A stretch of 21,725 nucleotides of DNA, taken from positions 1-21,725 of the forward strand of contig JAMDBZ010000077.1 of assembly GCA_023488945.1 (NCBI GenBank), given 5' to 3'. Source of the DNA: Deltaproteobacteria bacterium (lineage in GTDB: Bacteria; Desulfobacterota_E; Deferrimicrobia; Deferrimicrobiales; Deferrimicrobiaceae). The first letter of the stretch is position 1. Each line of letters opens with the position of its first letter. The translations under genes and the position numbers were made by a program. The notes below the pieces were generated by a model, which searched no databases, was not told where the DNA came from, and was given only the letters and a program-made list of their open reading frames with translations. Positions 1-7,384 of the stretch are shown one piece after another.

Positions 1-2
1 TC

Positions 3-125
3 CCCACGCTCATGGATTCGATCACGAACCTCCTTTCCTTCCGGAAGGATTACCAGGAGACGGTGGGAGAGCTGTACGTGCAGAAAGCCCGGCTGGAAGC
101 GGCCGTTGGGAAAGAGCTGAATTAG
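3..125 (+). CDS. TolC-family outer-membrane efflux protein, C-terminal end (partial)
   Basis: The frame is open from the window edge and ends at a TAG at 123-125, giving about 40 residues that finish in YVQKARLEAAVGKELN. A helical ending with YQETVGELYVQKARLE-type sequence is typical of the last coiled-coil helix of TolC/CusC-like outer-membrane factors. The next gene, 44 bases downstream on the same strand, is a CusB-like adaptor followed by a CusA-like pump. The order outer-membrane factor, adaptor, pump is a standard heavy-metal RND operon, and this protein would be the outer-membrane exit duct. Only the C-terminus is visible, so the family call rests mainly on context. Confidence 0.7.
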   Translation, partial: PTLMDSITNLLSFRKDYQETVGELYVQKARLEAAVGKELN

Positions 126-169
126 AAAGAGAGTCCGCAAGTCGAATAAGGTCCACACGGAGACAGGGG

Positions 170-1825
170 ATGAGCGAAGAAAAAAATGAAGAGATGCACC
201 GGGGAACCGGGAACGCGCCGATGTCGCGAGAGGTGGTAGAGGCGGCACGGCAAGCACCGTCTGAAACTTCACCGCCGTCTCCTCCGGAAGCTTCCACCGA
301 GGCGACGAAGAAGAAATCCCGCGCGATGAAGGTCGGTGTGGCTGTCCTGGCTCTGCTTGGTGCCGGGCCCGTGGCCTATTTCAAGGTGCCCGCGGTTCAC
401 TCCCTGCTGCACCCAAACCCGGCGGACAACACCGCGAAGGTCACACAGGGGGCGGCGAAGTACACCTGCGGCATGCACCCCTTCATCATCTCCGACAAGC
501 CCGGGAAATGCCCCATCTGCGGCATGACGCTTACCAAGATTGAAGATTCCGGGCCGGCCGCCGCGACCGGGAGCGCCGCCGCTCCTGGCGGCGCCGCCGG
601 GAAGGGCGAACGGAAGATCCTTTTCTACCGCAATCCGATGAACCCGGGCGTCACCTCTCCCGTTCCGGCCAAGGACGAGATGGGCATGGATTACGTCCCG
701 GTCTACGAGGATGAAGTCGGAAGCGGAGGGGGCGCCGTCGACGGGTACGCCACGATCAAGGTGGGCGCCGAGAGTCTCCGCCTGGCCGGCGTCCAAACCG
801 CCCCCGCGGTGCGCGAGAAGATCAGCCGCTCGGTCCGGGCGGTGGGAAACGTCGTGCCCGACGAGAGGCGCGTCCGGCGCGTGCAGACCAAGATCGAGGG
901 TTGGATCGAAAAGCTTCACGTCAGCTTCACCGGACAGGTGGTGGCGAAGGGCCAGCCGCTCCTGGACATCTACTCGCCCGAGCTGGTGGCCAGCCAGCGG
1001 GAGTACCTGCTCGCCATCGGGATGTACGACCGGATGAAGGAGAACCCCTATCCCGAGGAGAGGGAGATGGCGGCAAAGCTCGTCCAGTCGTCCCGCCGGC
1101 GGCTCGAGCTCTTCGATGTGCCGCAAAGCTTCATCGCCGAGCTCGAGAGGACAAAGCAGCCCCGGCGCACCGTGACGCTCGACGCCCCGGTGTCGGGCTA
1201 CGTCACTGCGAAGGAAGTTTTCGAAGGAATGAAGGTAATGCCGGGCATGGAACTCTTCACGGTGACCGACCTGTCCCGGATCTGGATCGAGGCGGACCTC
1301 TATGAGTACGAGGCCAGGGCGGTGCGCCAGGGGCAGGAAGCGATCCTCGCTCCCGCCTACGACTCCGGTCTTCGGCTGAAGGGAAGGGTCGCCTACGTCT
1401 ATCCCACCCTTTCGCCCGAGAGCCGCACACTCAAGGTGCGCTTCGAGTTTCCGAATCCCGGGCTCCGTTTGAAGCCCGGGATGTATGCCGACGTTTCCCT
1501 CGATTTCGACGCCGCGTCCGGCGTGGTGGTCCCCGACTCGGCCCTCATGTATACGGGTGTCCGCCAGCTCGTGTTCGTGGACCTCGGGGGAGGGCGCCTC
1601 GAGCCCCGGGAAGTGAAGGTGGGCGTCCGAGGCGAAGGGAAGGCACAGATCCTGTCCGGCGTCAAAGAGGGCGAGCGGGTCGCGGTGCAGGCGAACTTCC
1701 TCCTCGACTCCGAATCGAGGCTCAGGGCCACCCTCACCGGGATTACGGGCGGCGGAACGCCTCCGTCCCGGTCTCAGAGCCAGTCCCCGTCCCAGGGCCA
1801 TGCCGGTCACGAGGGCGGGCGATGA
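170..1825 (+). CDS. CusB-like RND heavy-metal efflux adaptor with two metal-binding modules
   Basis: This 551-aa periplasmic membrane-fusion protein should link the inner-membrane pump to the outer-membrane duct. The ATG is preceded by a purine-rich ribosome site (GGAGACAGGGG). A cytosolic, charged stretch of about 50 residues precedes one membrane segment (about residues 52-70). A Cys-containing heavy-metal-binding module follows at about 98-124 (CGMHP ... CPICGM). A second module at about 150-182 lacks cysteines but keeps the NPMNPG ... DEMGMDYVPVY pattern. The barrel-sandwich and hairpin region follows, including GWIEKLHVSFTGQVVAKGQP and LLDIYSPELVASQREYL, both classic for CusB/CzcB adaptors. 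The C-terminus is Ser/Gln/His-rich. It overlaps the pump gene by four bases (ATGA), implying translational coupling. Cu/Ag is the likely substrate because of the pump's methionines. The family is certain; the exact metal is inferred. Confidence 0.93.
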   Translation: MSEEKNEEMHRGTGNAPMSREVVEAARQAPSETSPPSPPEASTEATKKKSRAMKVGVAVLALLGAGPVAYFKVPAVHSLLHPNPADNTAKVTQGAAKYTCGMHPFIISDKPGKCPICGMTLTKIEDSGPAAATGSAAAPGGAAGKGERKILFYRNPMNPGVTSPVPAKDEMGMDYVPVYEDEVGSGGGAVDGYATIKVGAESLRLAGVQTAPAVREKISRSVRAVGNVVPDERRVRRVQTKIEGWIEKLHVSFTGQVVAKGQPLLDIYSPELVASQREYLLAIGMYDRMKENPYPEEREMAAKLVQSSRRRLELFDVPQSFIAELERTKQPRRTVTLDAPVSGYVTAKEVFEGMKVMPGMELFTVTDLSRIWIEADLYEYEARAVRQGQEAILAPAYDSGLRLKGRVAYVYPTLSPESRTLKVRFEFPNPGLRLKPGMYADVSLDFDAASGVVVPDSALMYTGVRQLVFVDLGGGRLEPREVKVGVRGEGKAQILSGVKEGERVAVQANFLLDSESRLRATLTGITGGGTPPSRSQSQSPSQGHAGHEGGR

Positions 1826-4800
1826 TGCCACAGGACGCCGGAGCCTCCGGCGAACGCGGAAAGGAAACCTTCATCCAGCGGGTCATCGGGTTCTGCGCGG
1901 CCAACCGCTACCTCACCTTGGCGGCCGTGGCGGCAGCCTGCGTGCTCGCGGTGTACACGCTCAAGGAGATCCGCCTTGACGCCCTCCCCGATCTCTCGGA
2001 CACCCAGGTGATCGTCTATTCGAGGTGGGACCGGTCTCCCGACATCATCGAGGACCAGGTCACCTACCCGATCGTGACGGCACTCCTGGGCGCTCCGAAC
2101 GTCAAGGCCATCCGGGGGTTCTCGGACTTCGGCTTTTCCTACGTCTACGTGATCTTCCAGGACGGCACGGATCTTTACTGGGCACGCTCCCGCGTTCTGG
2201 AGTATCTGTCCAAGATCCAGCCTCGCCTCCCCAAGGGGGTCCAGACGGAACTCGGACCCGACGCCACGGGGGTGGGATGGGTCTTCCAGTACGCCCTGGT
2301 GGACCGCTCGGGCACCCATTCCCTGGACCAGCTCCGCTCGTACCAGGACTGGACCCTTCGCTATGCGATCCAGTCCGTTCCCGGCGTCGCCGAGGTGGCC
2401 TCCATCGGAGGGTTCCAGAAACAGTACCAGGTGACGGTGGACCCGAACCGGCTGGCGGCCTACGGAATCCCGCTCGACATGGTCGGCGAGGCCATCCGCA
2501 GGTCCAACAACGAGGTCGGCGGCCGGCTCATCGAGTTCTCCGGCGCGGAGTTCATGGTCCGGGGCCGGGGCTACATGAAAAGGCCGGAAGACCTCGAGAA
2601 GATCGTGGTTAAAACCGGTCCCGGAGGCGTTCCCGTGCTCCTCAAGGACATTGCTCGGGTGTCCTTGGGGCCGGAGATCCGCCGCGGCATCTCCGACCTG
2701 GACGGAATCGGGGATCATGTGGGCGGGATCGTGGTGATGCGCCACGGGGAGAACGCCTTGAACGTGATCAACCGGGTCAAGGAGAAGCTCAAGGAGCTTA
2801 AGCCCTCGCTTCCCGAGGGTGTCGAGTTCGTCACCACCTACGACCGATCGGACCTCATACACCGGGCGATCGAAACCCTCAAGCACGAGCTCACGGTGGA
2901 AATGGTCATCGTGTCCCTGGTGATCCTTGTTTTCCTCTGGCACGTTCCGTCGGCGTTCGTGTCGATCATCACGATCCCCGTCTCCGTGCTCCTCTCCTTC
3001 ATCGCCCTCTACTACATGGGGGTCACGGTCAACATCATGAGCCTGGCCGGCATCGCGATCTCGATCGGCGTGCTGGTGGACGGGTCGATCATCGAAGTGG
3101 AGAACGCCTACAACAAGATCCATCGCTGGCAGTCCGAAGGCCGGAAAGGGGACTTCCACCAGGTGCGGCTTACGGCATTGAAGGAGGTGGGCCCCTCGGT
3201 CTTCTTTTCGCTCCTCGTCATCGCCGTGGCCTTCCTCCCGGTCTTTGCGCTGGTGGACCAGGAAGGAAGGCTGTTCAAGCCGCTGGCCTACTCCAAGAAC
3301 CTGGCCATGGCGCTTGCCGCGGTCCTGGCGGTCACCCTGAACCCGGCCACGCGCATGATGTTCGCGCGGATCGAGCCGTTCACCTTCCGGCCGAAGTTCC
3401 TGGCCAAGCTCGCCACGCACGCTTTCGTGGGCAAGTACTATGCAGAGGAGAAGCACCCGATCACCCTCGCGATCCTGAAGGTGTACGAGCCGGCCTGCCG
3501 GTTCGTGCTGCGCCGCCCGAAGACCGTCATCGCGACCGCCGTGGGCCTGGTGGCCTTGAGCATCCCCATCTACCTGACGCTCGGGAGCGAGTTCATGCCG
3601 CCCTTGAACGAGGGCACCATGCTCTACATGCCCACGACCCTCCCGGGACTCTCCGTGGCCCAGGCCCAGGACCTGATGGAGCGGCAGGACAGGGTCTTAA
3701 AGAGTTTTCCCGAGGTCGAGCGGGTCTTCGGCAAGGCGGGGCGCGCCGACACCTCCACCGACCCGGCGCCCTTCTCCATGATGGAGACCACGGTGGTCCT
3801 GAAGCCGGAGAGACTATGGAGTCCGAAGGAGCGCTGGTACTCGTCCTGGGCTCCGGGCTGGCTCAAGCCCCTTTTCCGGCCGATCTGGCCCGACCATATC
3901 TCCTGGGACGAGCTCGTGGCCAGGATGGACGGCGCCGTGCGGTTCCCCGGCGTCACGAACGCGTGGACCATGCCCATCAAGGCAAGGATCGACATGCTCA
4001 CGACCGGGGTGCGCACGCCTATCGGGATCAAGATCTACGGGAGCGATCTCGGGGAGATCCAGCGAATCGGGGAGCAGCTGGAACACGTCCTCAAGGACAT
4101 CCGGGGCACCCGGAGCGTCTTCGCCGAACGGGTGACGGGCGGCTACTTCGTGGACTTCGAGCCGAAGCGCGACCAGCTCGCCCGCTACGGGCTCACGATC
4201 GAGAAGGTCCAGGACGTGATCATGAGCGCCATCGGGGGCGAGAACATCACCACCACCGTCGAGGGCCGGGAGCGCTACCCCGTGAACCTGCGCTACCCCC
4301 GGGAGCTCAGGGAGGACGTCGACCGCCTGGGGCGGGTGCTGGTCCCCGTTCCCTCCCCGATGGGGGCCCAGGTTCCCCTCGCCCAGCTCGCGGACATCAA
4401 GCTCGTCCAGGGTCCCGCCATGATCCGGGACGAGAACGGGTTCCTGGCCGGGTACGTGTACGTGGATCTAGCCGGCCGGGATGTGGGAGGCTACGTGGAG
4501 GAGGCCAAGGCGGCCGTGGAGAAGAAGGTCCCGCTCAAGACCGGCTACGTGCTCCAGTGGAGCGGCCAGTACGAGAACATGCTCCGGGTGCGGGAACGGC
4601 TGAAGCTCGTCGTGCCGGTGACCTTGGCCCTGATCTTCGTGCTCCTCTACATGAATACGCGCAGCGCCTTCAAGGCCTCGGTCGTCATGCTCGCCGTCCC
4701 CTTCTCGGCCATCGGCGCCGTCTGGCTCTTCTATTTTCTTGACTACAACGTGTCCATCGCCGCCTGGGTGGGGATGATCGCCCTCCTGGGCCTGGACGCC

Positions 4801-5139
4801 GAGACCGGGGTCTTCATGCTCCTTTTCCTGGACCTTTCCCATGAAGAGGCGAAGAAGAAGGGACTCCTCCGGAACATCGCGGAGCTGGACGAGTCCATTA
4901 TCCATGGGGCCGTCAAGCGCGCCCGGCCGAAGTTCATGACGGTCGCGGCGGCGTTCATGGGGCTGTTGCCCATCATGTGGTCCACGTCGGCGGGAGCGGA
5001 CGTCATGAAACGGATCGCCGCTCCCATGCTGGGAGGCCTGGTCACGTCGTTCATCCTGGAGCTCCTTGTGTACCCGGCGATCTACAAGCTCTGGAAGGCG
5101 CGGGAGCTCAAGCTGAACACGCTCCCGGCGAAGGGGTGA
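1822..5139 (+). CDS. CusA/CzcA-family RND heavy-metal efflux pump (copy 1)
   Basis: This 1105-aa proton-driven inner-membrane pump is full length for the HME-RND family. Hallmarks include the N-terminal DALPDLSDTQV, GPDATGVGWVFQYALVDR and EVASIGGFQKQYQV. The TM4 proton-relay region VDGSIIEVEN has Asp at about residue 420. Two periplasmic domains and a second set of membrane helices follow, with FALVDQEGRLFKPLAY between them. From memory, the E. coli CusA copper/silver ligands Met573, Met623 and Met672 correspond to M603 (LYMPTT), M653 (FSMMETT) and M725 (RIDMLTTG) here; all three are retained, which favours Cu+/Ag+ over Zn/Co. The ATG at 1822 overlaps the adaptor's stop; an ATG at 1825 is an alternative start. 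It differs clearly from the second pump, so this is not a recent tandem duplication. Confidence 0.95.
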   Translation: MMPQDAGASGERGKETFIQRVIGFCAANRYLTLAAVAAACVLAVYTLKEIRLDALPDLSDTQVIVYSRWDRSPDIIEDQVTYPIVTALLGAPNVKAIRGFSDFGFSYVYVIFQDGTDLYWARSRVLEYLSKIQPRLPKGVQTELGPDATGVGWVFQYALVDRSGTHSLDQLRSYQDWTLRYAIQSVPGVAEVASIGGFQKQYQVTVDPNRLAAYGIPLDMVGEAIRRSNNEVGGRLIEFSGAEFMVRGRGYMKRPEDLEKIVVKTGPGGVPVLLKDIARVSLGPEIRRGISDLDGIGDHVGGIVVMRHGENALNVINRVKEKLKELKPSLPEGVEFVTTYDRSDLIHRAIETLKHELTVEMVIVSLVILVFLWHVPSAFVSIITIPVSVLLSFIALYYMGVTVNIMSLAGIAISIGVLVDGSIIEVENAYNKIHRWQSEGRKGDFHQVRLTALKEVGPSVFFSLLVIAVAFLPVFALVDQEGRLFKPLAYSKNLAMALAAVLAVTLNPATRMMFARIEPFTFRPKFLAKLATHAFVGKYYAEEKHPITLAILKVYEPACRFVLRRPKTVIATAVGLVALSIPIYLTLGSEFMPPLNEGTMLYMPTTLPGLSVAQAQDLMERQDRVLKSFPEVERVFGKAGRADTSTDPAPFSMMETTVVLKPERLWSPKERWYSSWAPGWLKPLFRPIWPDHISWDELVARMDGAVRFPGVTNAWTMPIKARIDMLTTGVRTPIGIKIYGSDLGEIQRIGEQLEHVLKDIRGTRSVFAERVTGGYFVDFEPKRDQLARYGLTIEKVQDVIMSAIGGENITTTVEGRERYPVNLRYPRELREDVDRLGRVLVPVPSPMGAQVPLAQLADIKLVQGPAMIRDENGFLAGYVYVDLAGRDVGGYVEEAKAAVEKKVPLKTGYVLQWSGQYENMLRVRERLKLVVPVTLALIFVLLYMNTRSAFKASVVMLAVPFSAIGAVWLFYFLDYNVSIAAWVGMIALLGLDAETGVFMLLFLDLSHEEAKKKGLLRNIAELDESIIHGAVKRARPKFMTVAAAFMGLLPIMWSTSAGADVMKRIAAPMLGGLVTSFILELLVYPAIYKLWKARELKLNTLPAKG

Positions 5140-5197
5140 GAGAAAAGGGCAAGAAGCACGATCGGCGACGTTCAACTTCAACAGGGAGGAGAGAGAA

Positions 5198-5743
5198 ATG
5201 GACAGGAAGCGTTTTTCGGTGTGTGCGGTCATTTTGGCAATTCTGGCCTTTCCGCCGGCGGGAATCGCCGGGGAGAAAGGGCACGATTCGATGCCCGGGA
5301 TGAAGGCCGGGGAAATGGGACACGGCTCGATGCCCGGAATGACGATGGAAGAACACGGCAAGATGGGCGACAGGATTTTCGGCGGGAAGATCGGGCCGTG
5401 GCAAGGCGAGGTGCGCCTGATGGACATGAAGGCCAACATGGAGAAGGCCAAGACCTCAGGGATGAAGATGGAGGGGATGGAAGGGATGATGAACAAGACC
5501 CACCACATCGCCATCCACCTGACGGATCCCAGGACGAGGAAGCCGATCGACGTGACCGGGGGGAAAGGAACAGTGACGGTCATCGGGCCGGATAAGAGGG
5601 AAGAGACGTCGAACTTCATGGTGATGGAAGGACATCTCGGGGCGGACGTCAACCTGCCCAAGCCTGGGAAATACACGTTCAAGACGGAGATCGAGTCCGG
5701 CGGCAAGAAAGGCTCGGCAACCTTTTCGTACACGGTGAAATAG
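5198..5743 (+). CDS. secreted Met-rich putative copper-binding protein
   Basis: This 181-aa protein has a clear signal peptide (MDRKRF, then a hydrophobic stretch ending PPAGIAG, cleavage near residue 25). The following stretch of about 70 residues is rich in Met, Gly and His: two MPGM motifs, HGSMPGM, and MKMEGMEGMMNK. The C-terminal half looks like a beta-sandwich (HHIAIHLTDPRTRKPIDV ... GKYTFKTEIESGG) and has no cysteines. Met-rich periplasmic segments commonly bind Cu+ or Ag+. Its place 58 bases after the pump gene suggests it buffers metal or hands it to the efflux complex, the job of CusF in E. coli, although it is not CusF-like in sequence. A good ribosome site (GGGAGGAGAG) fixes the ATG. 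The domain family (possibly YtkA- or CopC-like) is uncertain. Confidence 0.8.
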   Translation: MDRKRFSVCAVILAILAFPPAGIAGEKGHDSMPGMKAGEMGHGSMPGMTMEEHGKMGDRIFGGKIGPWQGEVRLMDMKANMEKAKTSGMKMEGMEGMMNKTHHIAIHLTDPRTRKPIDVTGGKGTVTVIGPDKREETSNFMVMEGHLGADVNLPKPGKYTFKTEIESGGKKGSATFSYTVK

Positions 5744-5761
5744 CGAGGACGTCCCGCTGTA

Positions 5762-5798
5762 AGACGGCAAGGGCCGCCCGGCGCGGTCCTTGCCGTCT
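5762..5798 (+). terminator. strong GC-rich hairpin, terminator-like, after the first efflux cassette
   Basis: An 11-bp perfect stem (AGACGGCAAGG at 5762-5772 with CCTTGCCGTCT at 5788-5798) is extended inward by five more pairs (one G-U), leaving a five-base loop at 5778-5782. It begins 18 bases after the stop of the Met-rich protein gene. No T-run follows, so it may be an RNA-stabilising or processing hairpin rather than a classical intrinsic terminator. Confidence 0.6.
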
Positions 5799-5799
5799 C

Positions 5800-5826
5800 C
5801 GGTTCGATAGAACGACTGCCGAACCG
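5800..5826. promoter_or_regulatory. 7-bp inverted repeat upstream of the first SAP-domain gene
   Basis: CGGTTCG at 5800-5806 and CGAACCG at 5820-5826 form a perfect inverted repeat with a 13-base spacer. It lies between the hairpin that closes the efflux cassette and the start of the SAP-domain gene at 5873. It could be an operator or part of a leader hairpin; no regulator family is recognised. Confidence 0.25.
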
Positions 5827-5872
5827 ATTCCGGGGCAGGGAAAATTCAGGGCACGGCAGGAGGGGAAGAGAA

Positions 5873-6073
5873 ATGAGAATCCAGGAGATACGCGCCCTCG
5901 CGAAAAAGAGGGGGATCAATTCCGGACGCATGGGGAAAGCCGACCTCATCCGAGCCATCCAGCGCGATGAGGGGAACTTCGAATGCTACGGAACGGCCGT
6001 TGACGGCTACTGCGATCAGGGCGGATGTGCCTGGCGCAGGGACTGCCACTCCGAGTCGGCGACGCTTCGGTGA
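5873..6073 (+). CDS. small SAP/Rho-N-like protein with four-cysteine tail (copy 1)
   Basis: This 66-aa protein starts at ATG after a strong ribosome site (AGGAGGGGAAGAGAA). Residues 1-35 (MRIQEIRALAKKRGI ... [11 protein letters not shown]) resemble the helix-extended-helix fold of SAP or Rho-N domains, which often contact nucleic acid. A short tail carries four cysteines in a C-x8-C-x4-C-x5-C pattern (CYGTAVDGYC, then CDQGGC and CAWRRDC). Such small proteins occur, from memory, in Geobacter-type genomes as uncharacterised SAP-domain proteins. The cysteines could bind a metal, Zn or an Fe-S cluster; this is inference. A paralogue sits in the same relative place behind the second efflux cassette (12227). 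The following HD-GYP gene starts 27 bases after the stop, so the two are probably cotranscribed. Confidence 0.8.
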   Translation: MRIQEIRALAKKRGINSGRMGKADLIRAIQRDEGNFECYGTAVDGYCDQGGCAWRRDCHSESATLR

Positions 6074-6100
6074 AACGGATTGGCACGGGGAGATGCCGGA

Positions 6101-7126
6101 ATGAGCCTCGCGGAAGAAGCCCGGGGATCCGAGCGGGACGGCAAAGAGGAATCCAGTGCGCAGTTCTGGAGCTGGTCTTGCCGGAAAAGGATGGGGCTGA
6201 TCGCCGCCTTGACCGCCCTTATAGCGATCCTTCACTTTACGACCCCGGCCGGCCCCCACGGCCTGCATTGGCTCCACCTCCTTTTGCAGAAATCCTTCTA
6301 CGTTCCCATTCTGATGGCGGCGGCCTGGTTCGGCATGCGGGGGACGTTGGCAACCGTCCTGGCCGTGAGCCTCCTTTTCCTCGTCCATATCCTGTGGAGC
6401 TGGCAAGGGAGGCCGATGCTGCAGGCCGACCAGTTCGGCGAGATCGGCAGTCTCTGGATCATCGCCTTGATGTCCTCGCTCCTTTTCGGCCGGGTGAAAC
6501 GGTCATTGGCTGAGGTGGCCACGGCGAATGCGGAAACGTTGGCGGCCCTGGCCTCCTCCCTGGACCTGCGAGAGCACAAGACTGCGCTTCATTCCCGCCG
6601 CGTCCAGGAATACACCCTTCTGCTCGCGCGCCGGATGGGAGTCAAGGGCGGGACAGCTTTGATGAACTTCGGCATGGGAGCGCTCCTCCACGATGTCGGG
6701 AAGATCGGCGTGCCGGACTCTATTCTTCTCAAGCAAGGGGGGCTGACCGAAATGGAGTGGCGGGAGATGCGGCGGCACTCGGACTACGGCGCGTCTCTCA
6801 TCGGAGAGATCCGGTTCCTGGAGGGCGCCCGGGATATCGTGGCGTCCCATCACGAGAAATTCGACGGGACAGGATATCCAAAAGGTCTCGCCGGCCGGAG
6901 TATCCCCTTGGGTGCCCGGATCTTCGCCGTGGTCGACGTCTTCGACGCGCTGACGGCGGATCGGCCTTATCGTGTTCCCCTGTCGTGCCGCGAGGCCGCC
7001 GACCAAATCGCGATGCAACGTGGGCTCCATTTCGATCCCGAGGTGGTCGACGCGTTTCTCTCCATTCCGTTCAGCGAACTGGCTGACGTGGCTTCGCGCA
7101 ATGGTGTTATCCTCAGGGAGGCGTGA
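6101..7126 (+). CDS. membrane-anchored HD-GYP cyclic-di-GMP phosphodiesterase-like protein
   Basis: This protein is about 341 aa. The ATG at 6101 is chosen because GGGGAG lies eight bases upstream; an in-frame TTG at 6080 is less likely. Roughly residues 28-130 hold about four membrane helices (for example GLIAALTALIAILHF and TLATVLAVSLLFLVHIL) resembling small DUF4118-type membrane sensor regions. The HD-GYP domain follows with DLREHKTALHSRRV, the metal-binding HDVGKIGVP (H197, D198), HHEKFDGTGYP (from H250) and DVFDALTADRPYR. All catalytic signatures are intact, so c-di-GMP hydrolysis is expected. No receiver or DNA-binding domain is present. Its location between two metal-efflux cassettes suggests that metal or envelope stress may feed into c-di-GMP signalling, but this is positional inference only. 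Confidence 0.9.
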   Translation: MSLAEEARGSERDGKEESSAQFWSWSCRKRMGLIAALTALIAILHFTTPAGPHGLHWLHLLLQKSFYVPILMAAAWFGMRGTLATVLAVSLLFLVHILWSWQGRPMLQADQFGEIGSLWIIALMSSLLFGRVKRSLAEVATANAETLAALASSLDLREHKTALHSRRVQEYTLLLARRMGVKGGTALMNFGMGALLHDVGKIGVPDSILLKQGGLTEMEWREMRRHSDYGASLIGEIRFLEGARDIVASHHEKFDGTGYPKGLAGRSIPLGARIFAVVDVFDALTADRPYRVPLSCREAADQIAMQRGLHFDPEVVDAFLSIPFSELADVASRNGVILREA

Positions 7127-7149
7127 GCCATCGCGGTCGCTGGAGGCTC

Positions 7150-7167
7150 TCCTGCTTGCCCGCAGGA
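7150..7167 (+). other. short hairpin after the HD-GYP gene
   Basis: TCCTGC at 7150-7155 pairs perfectly with GCAGGA at 7162-7167 across a six-base loop, 24 bases after the HD-GYP stop. The stem is short and no T-run follows. It might contribute to transcription ending before the second cassette, but support is weak. Confidence 0.25.
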
Positions 7168-7254
7168 AGGGATTGAAGGATGAGACGACTCTTACGAATA
7201 TAGCGATCGAGGCGTTCCTTGCCGTCCTTGTCCGCACCACCTTTGGGTGTGCTC

Positions 7255-7296
7255 CTTCGCATGGCCTTGCGGACGCATCAGCAGGGCCATGCAAAG
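7255..7296. promoter_or_regulatory. imperfect 12-bp inverted repeat in the leader of the second efflux cassette
   Basis: CTTCGCATGGCC (7255-7266) and GGCCATGCAAAG (7285-7296) match at 11 of 12 positions as an inverted repeat, including eight perfect inner pairs, with an 18-base spacer. It lies in the 258-base gap between the HD-GYP gene and the second adaptor, just upstream of an AT-rich stretch (about 7297-7370) that is the most promoter-like sequence in the gap. It could be a regulator binding site, a leader hairpin, or part of a dispersed intergenic repeat. It does not match CueR, CopY or CusR sites that I recognise. Confidence 0.35.
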
Positions 7297-7384
7297 AAAC
7301 ACTCGCCATTCGAACAACATCATATTCCAGGAAATAAAAATCTATTAAAGTTAAGCATATCCTCCTTGAACAGGGGGCATTGAG
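7297..7384 (+). promoter_or_regulatory. AT-rich probable promoter and leader of the second efflux cassette
   Basis: In this otherwise very GC-rich window, the stretch from about 7297 to 7370 is conspicuously AT-rich, with tracts such as GGAAATAAAAATCTATTAAAG just before the adaptor start. A G-rich ribosome site (AGGGGG) precedes the ATG by about eight bases. Base composition and position suggest promoter function; I could not settle on a confident -35/-10 pair. Confidence 0.4.

Noticed and set aside
6972..7337. A + frame running through the gap before the second adaptor
   Set aside because: Its first half is out of frame inside the HD-GYP gene, it has no ribosome site, and the gap portion shows no domain or codon bias.
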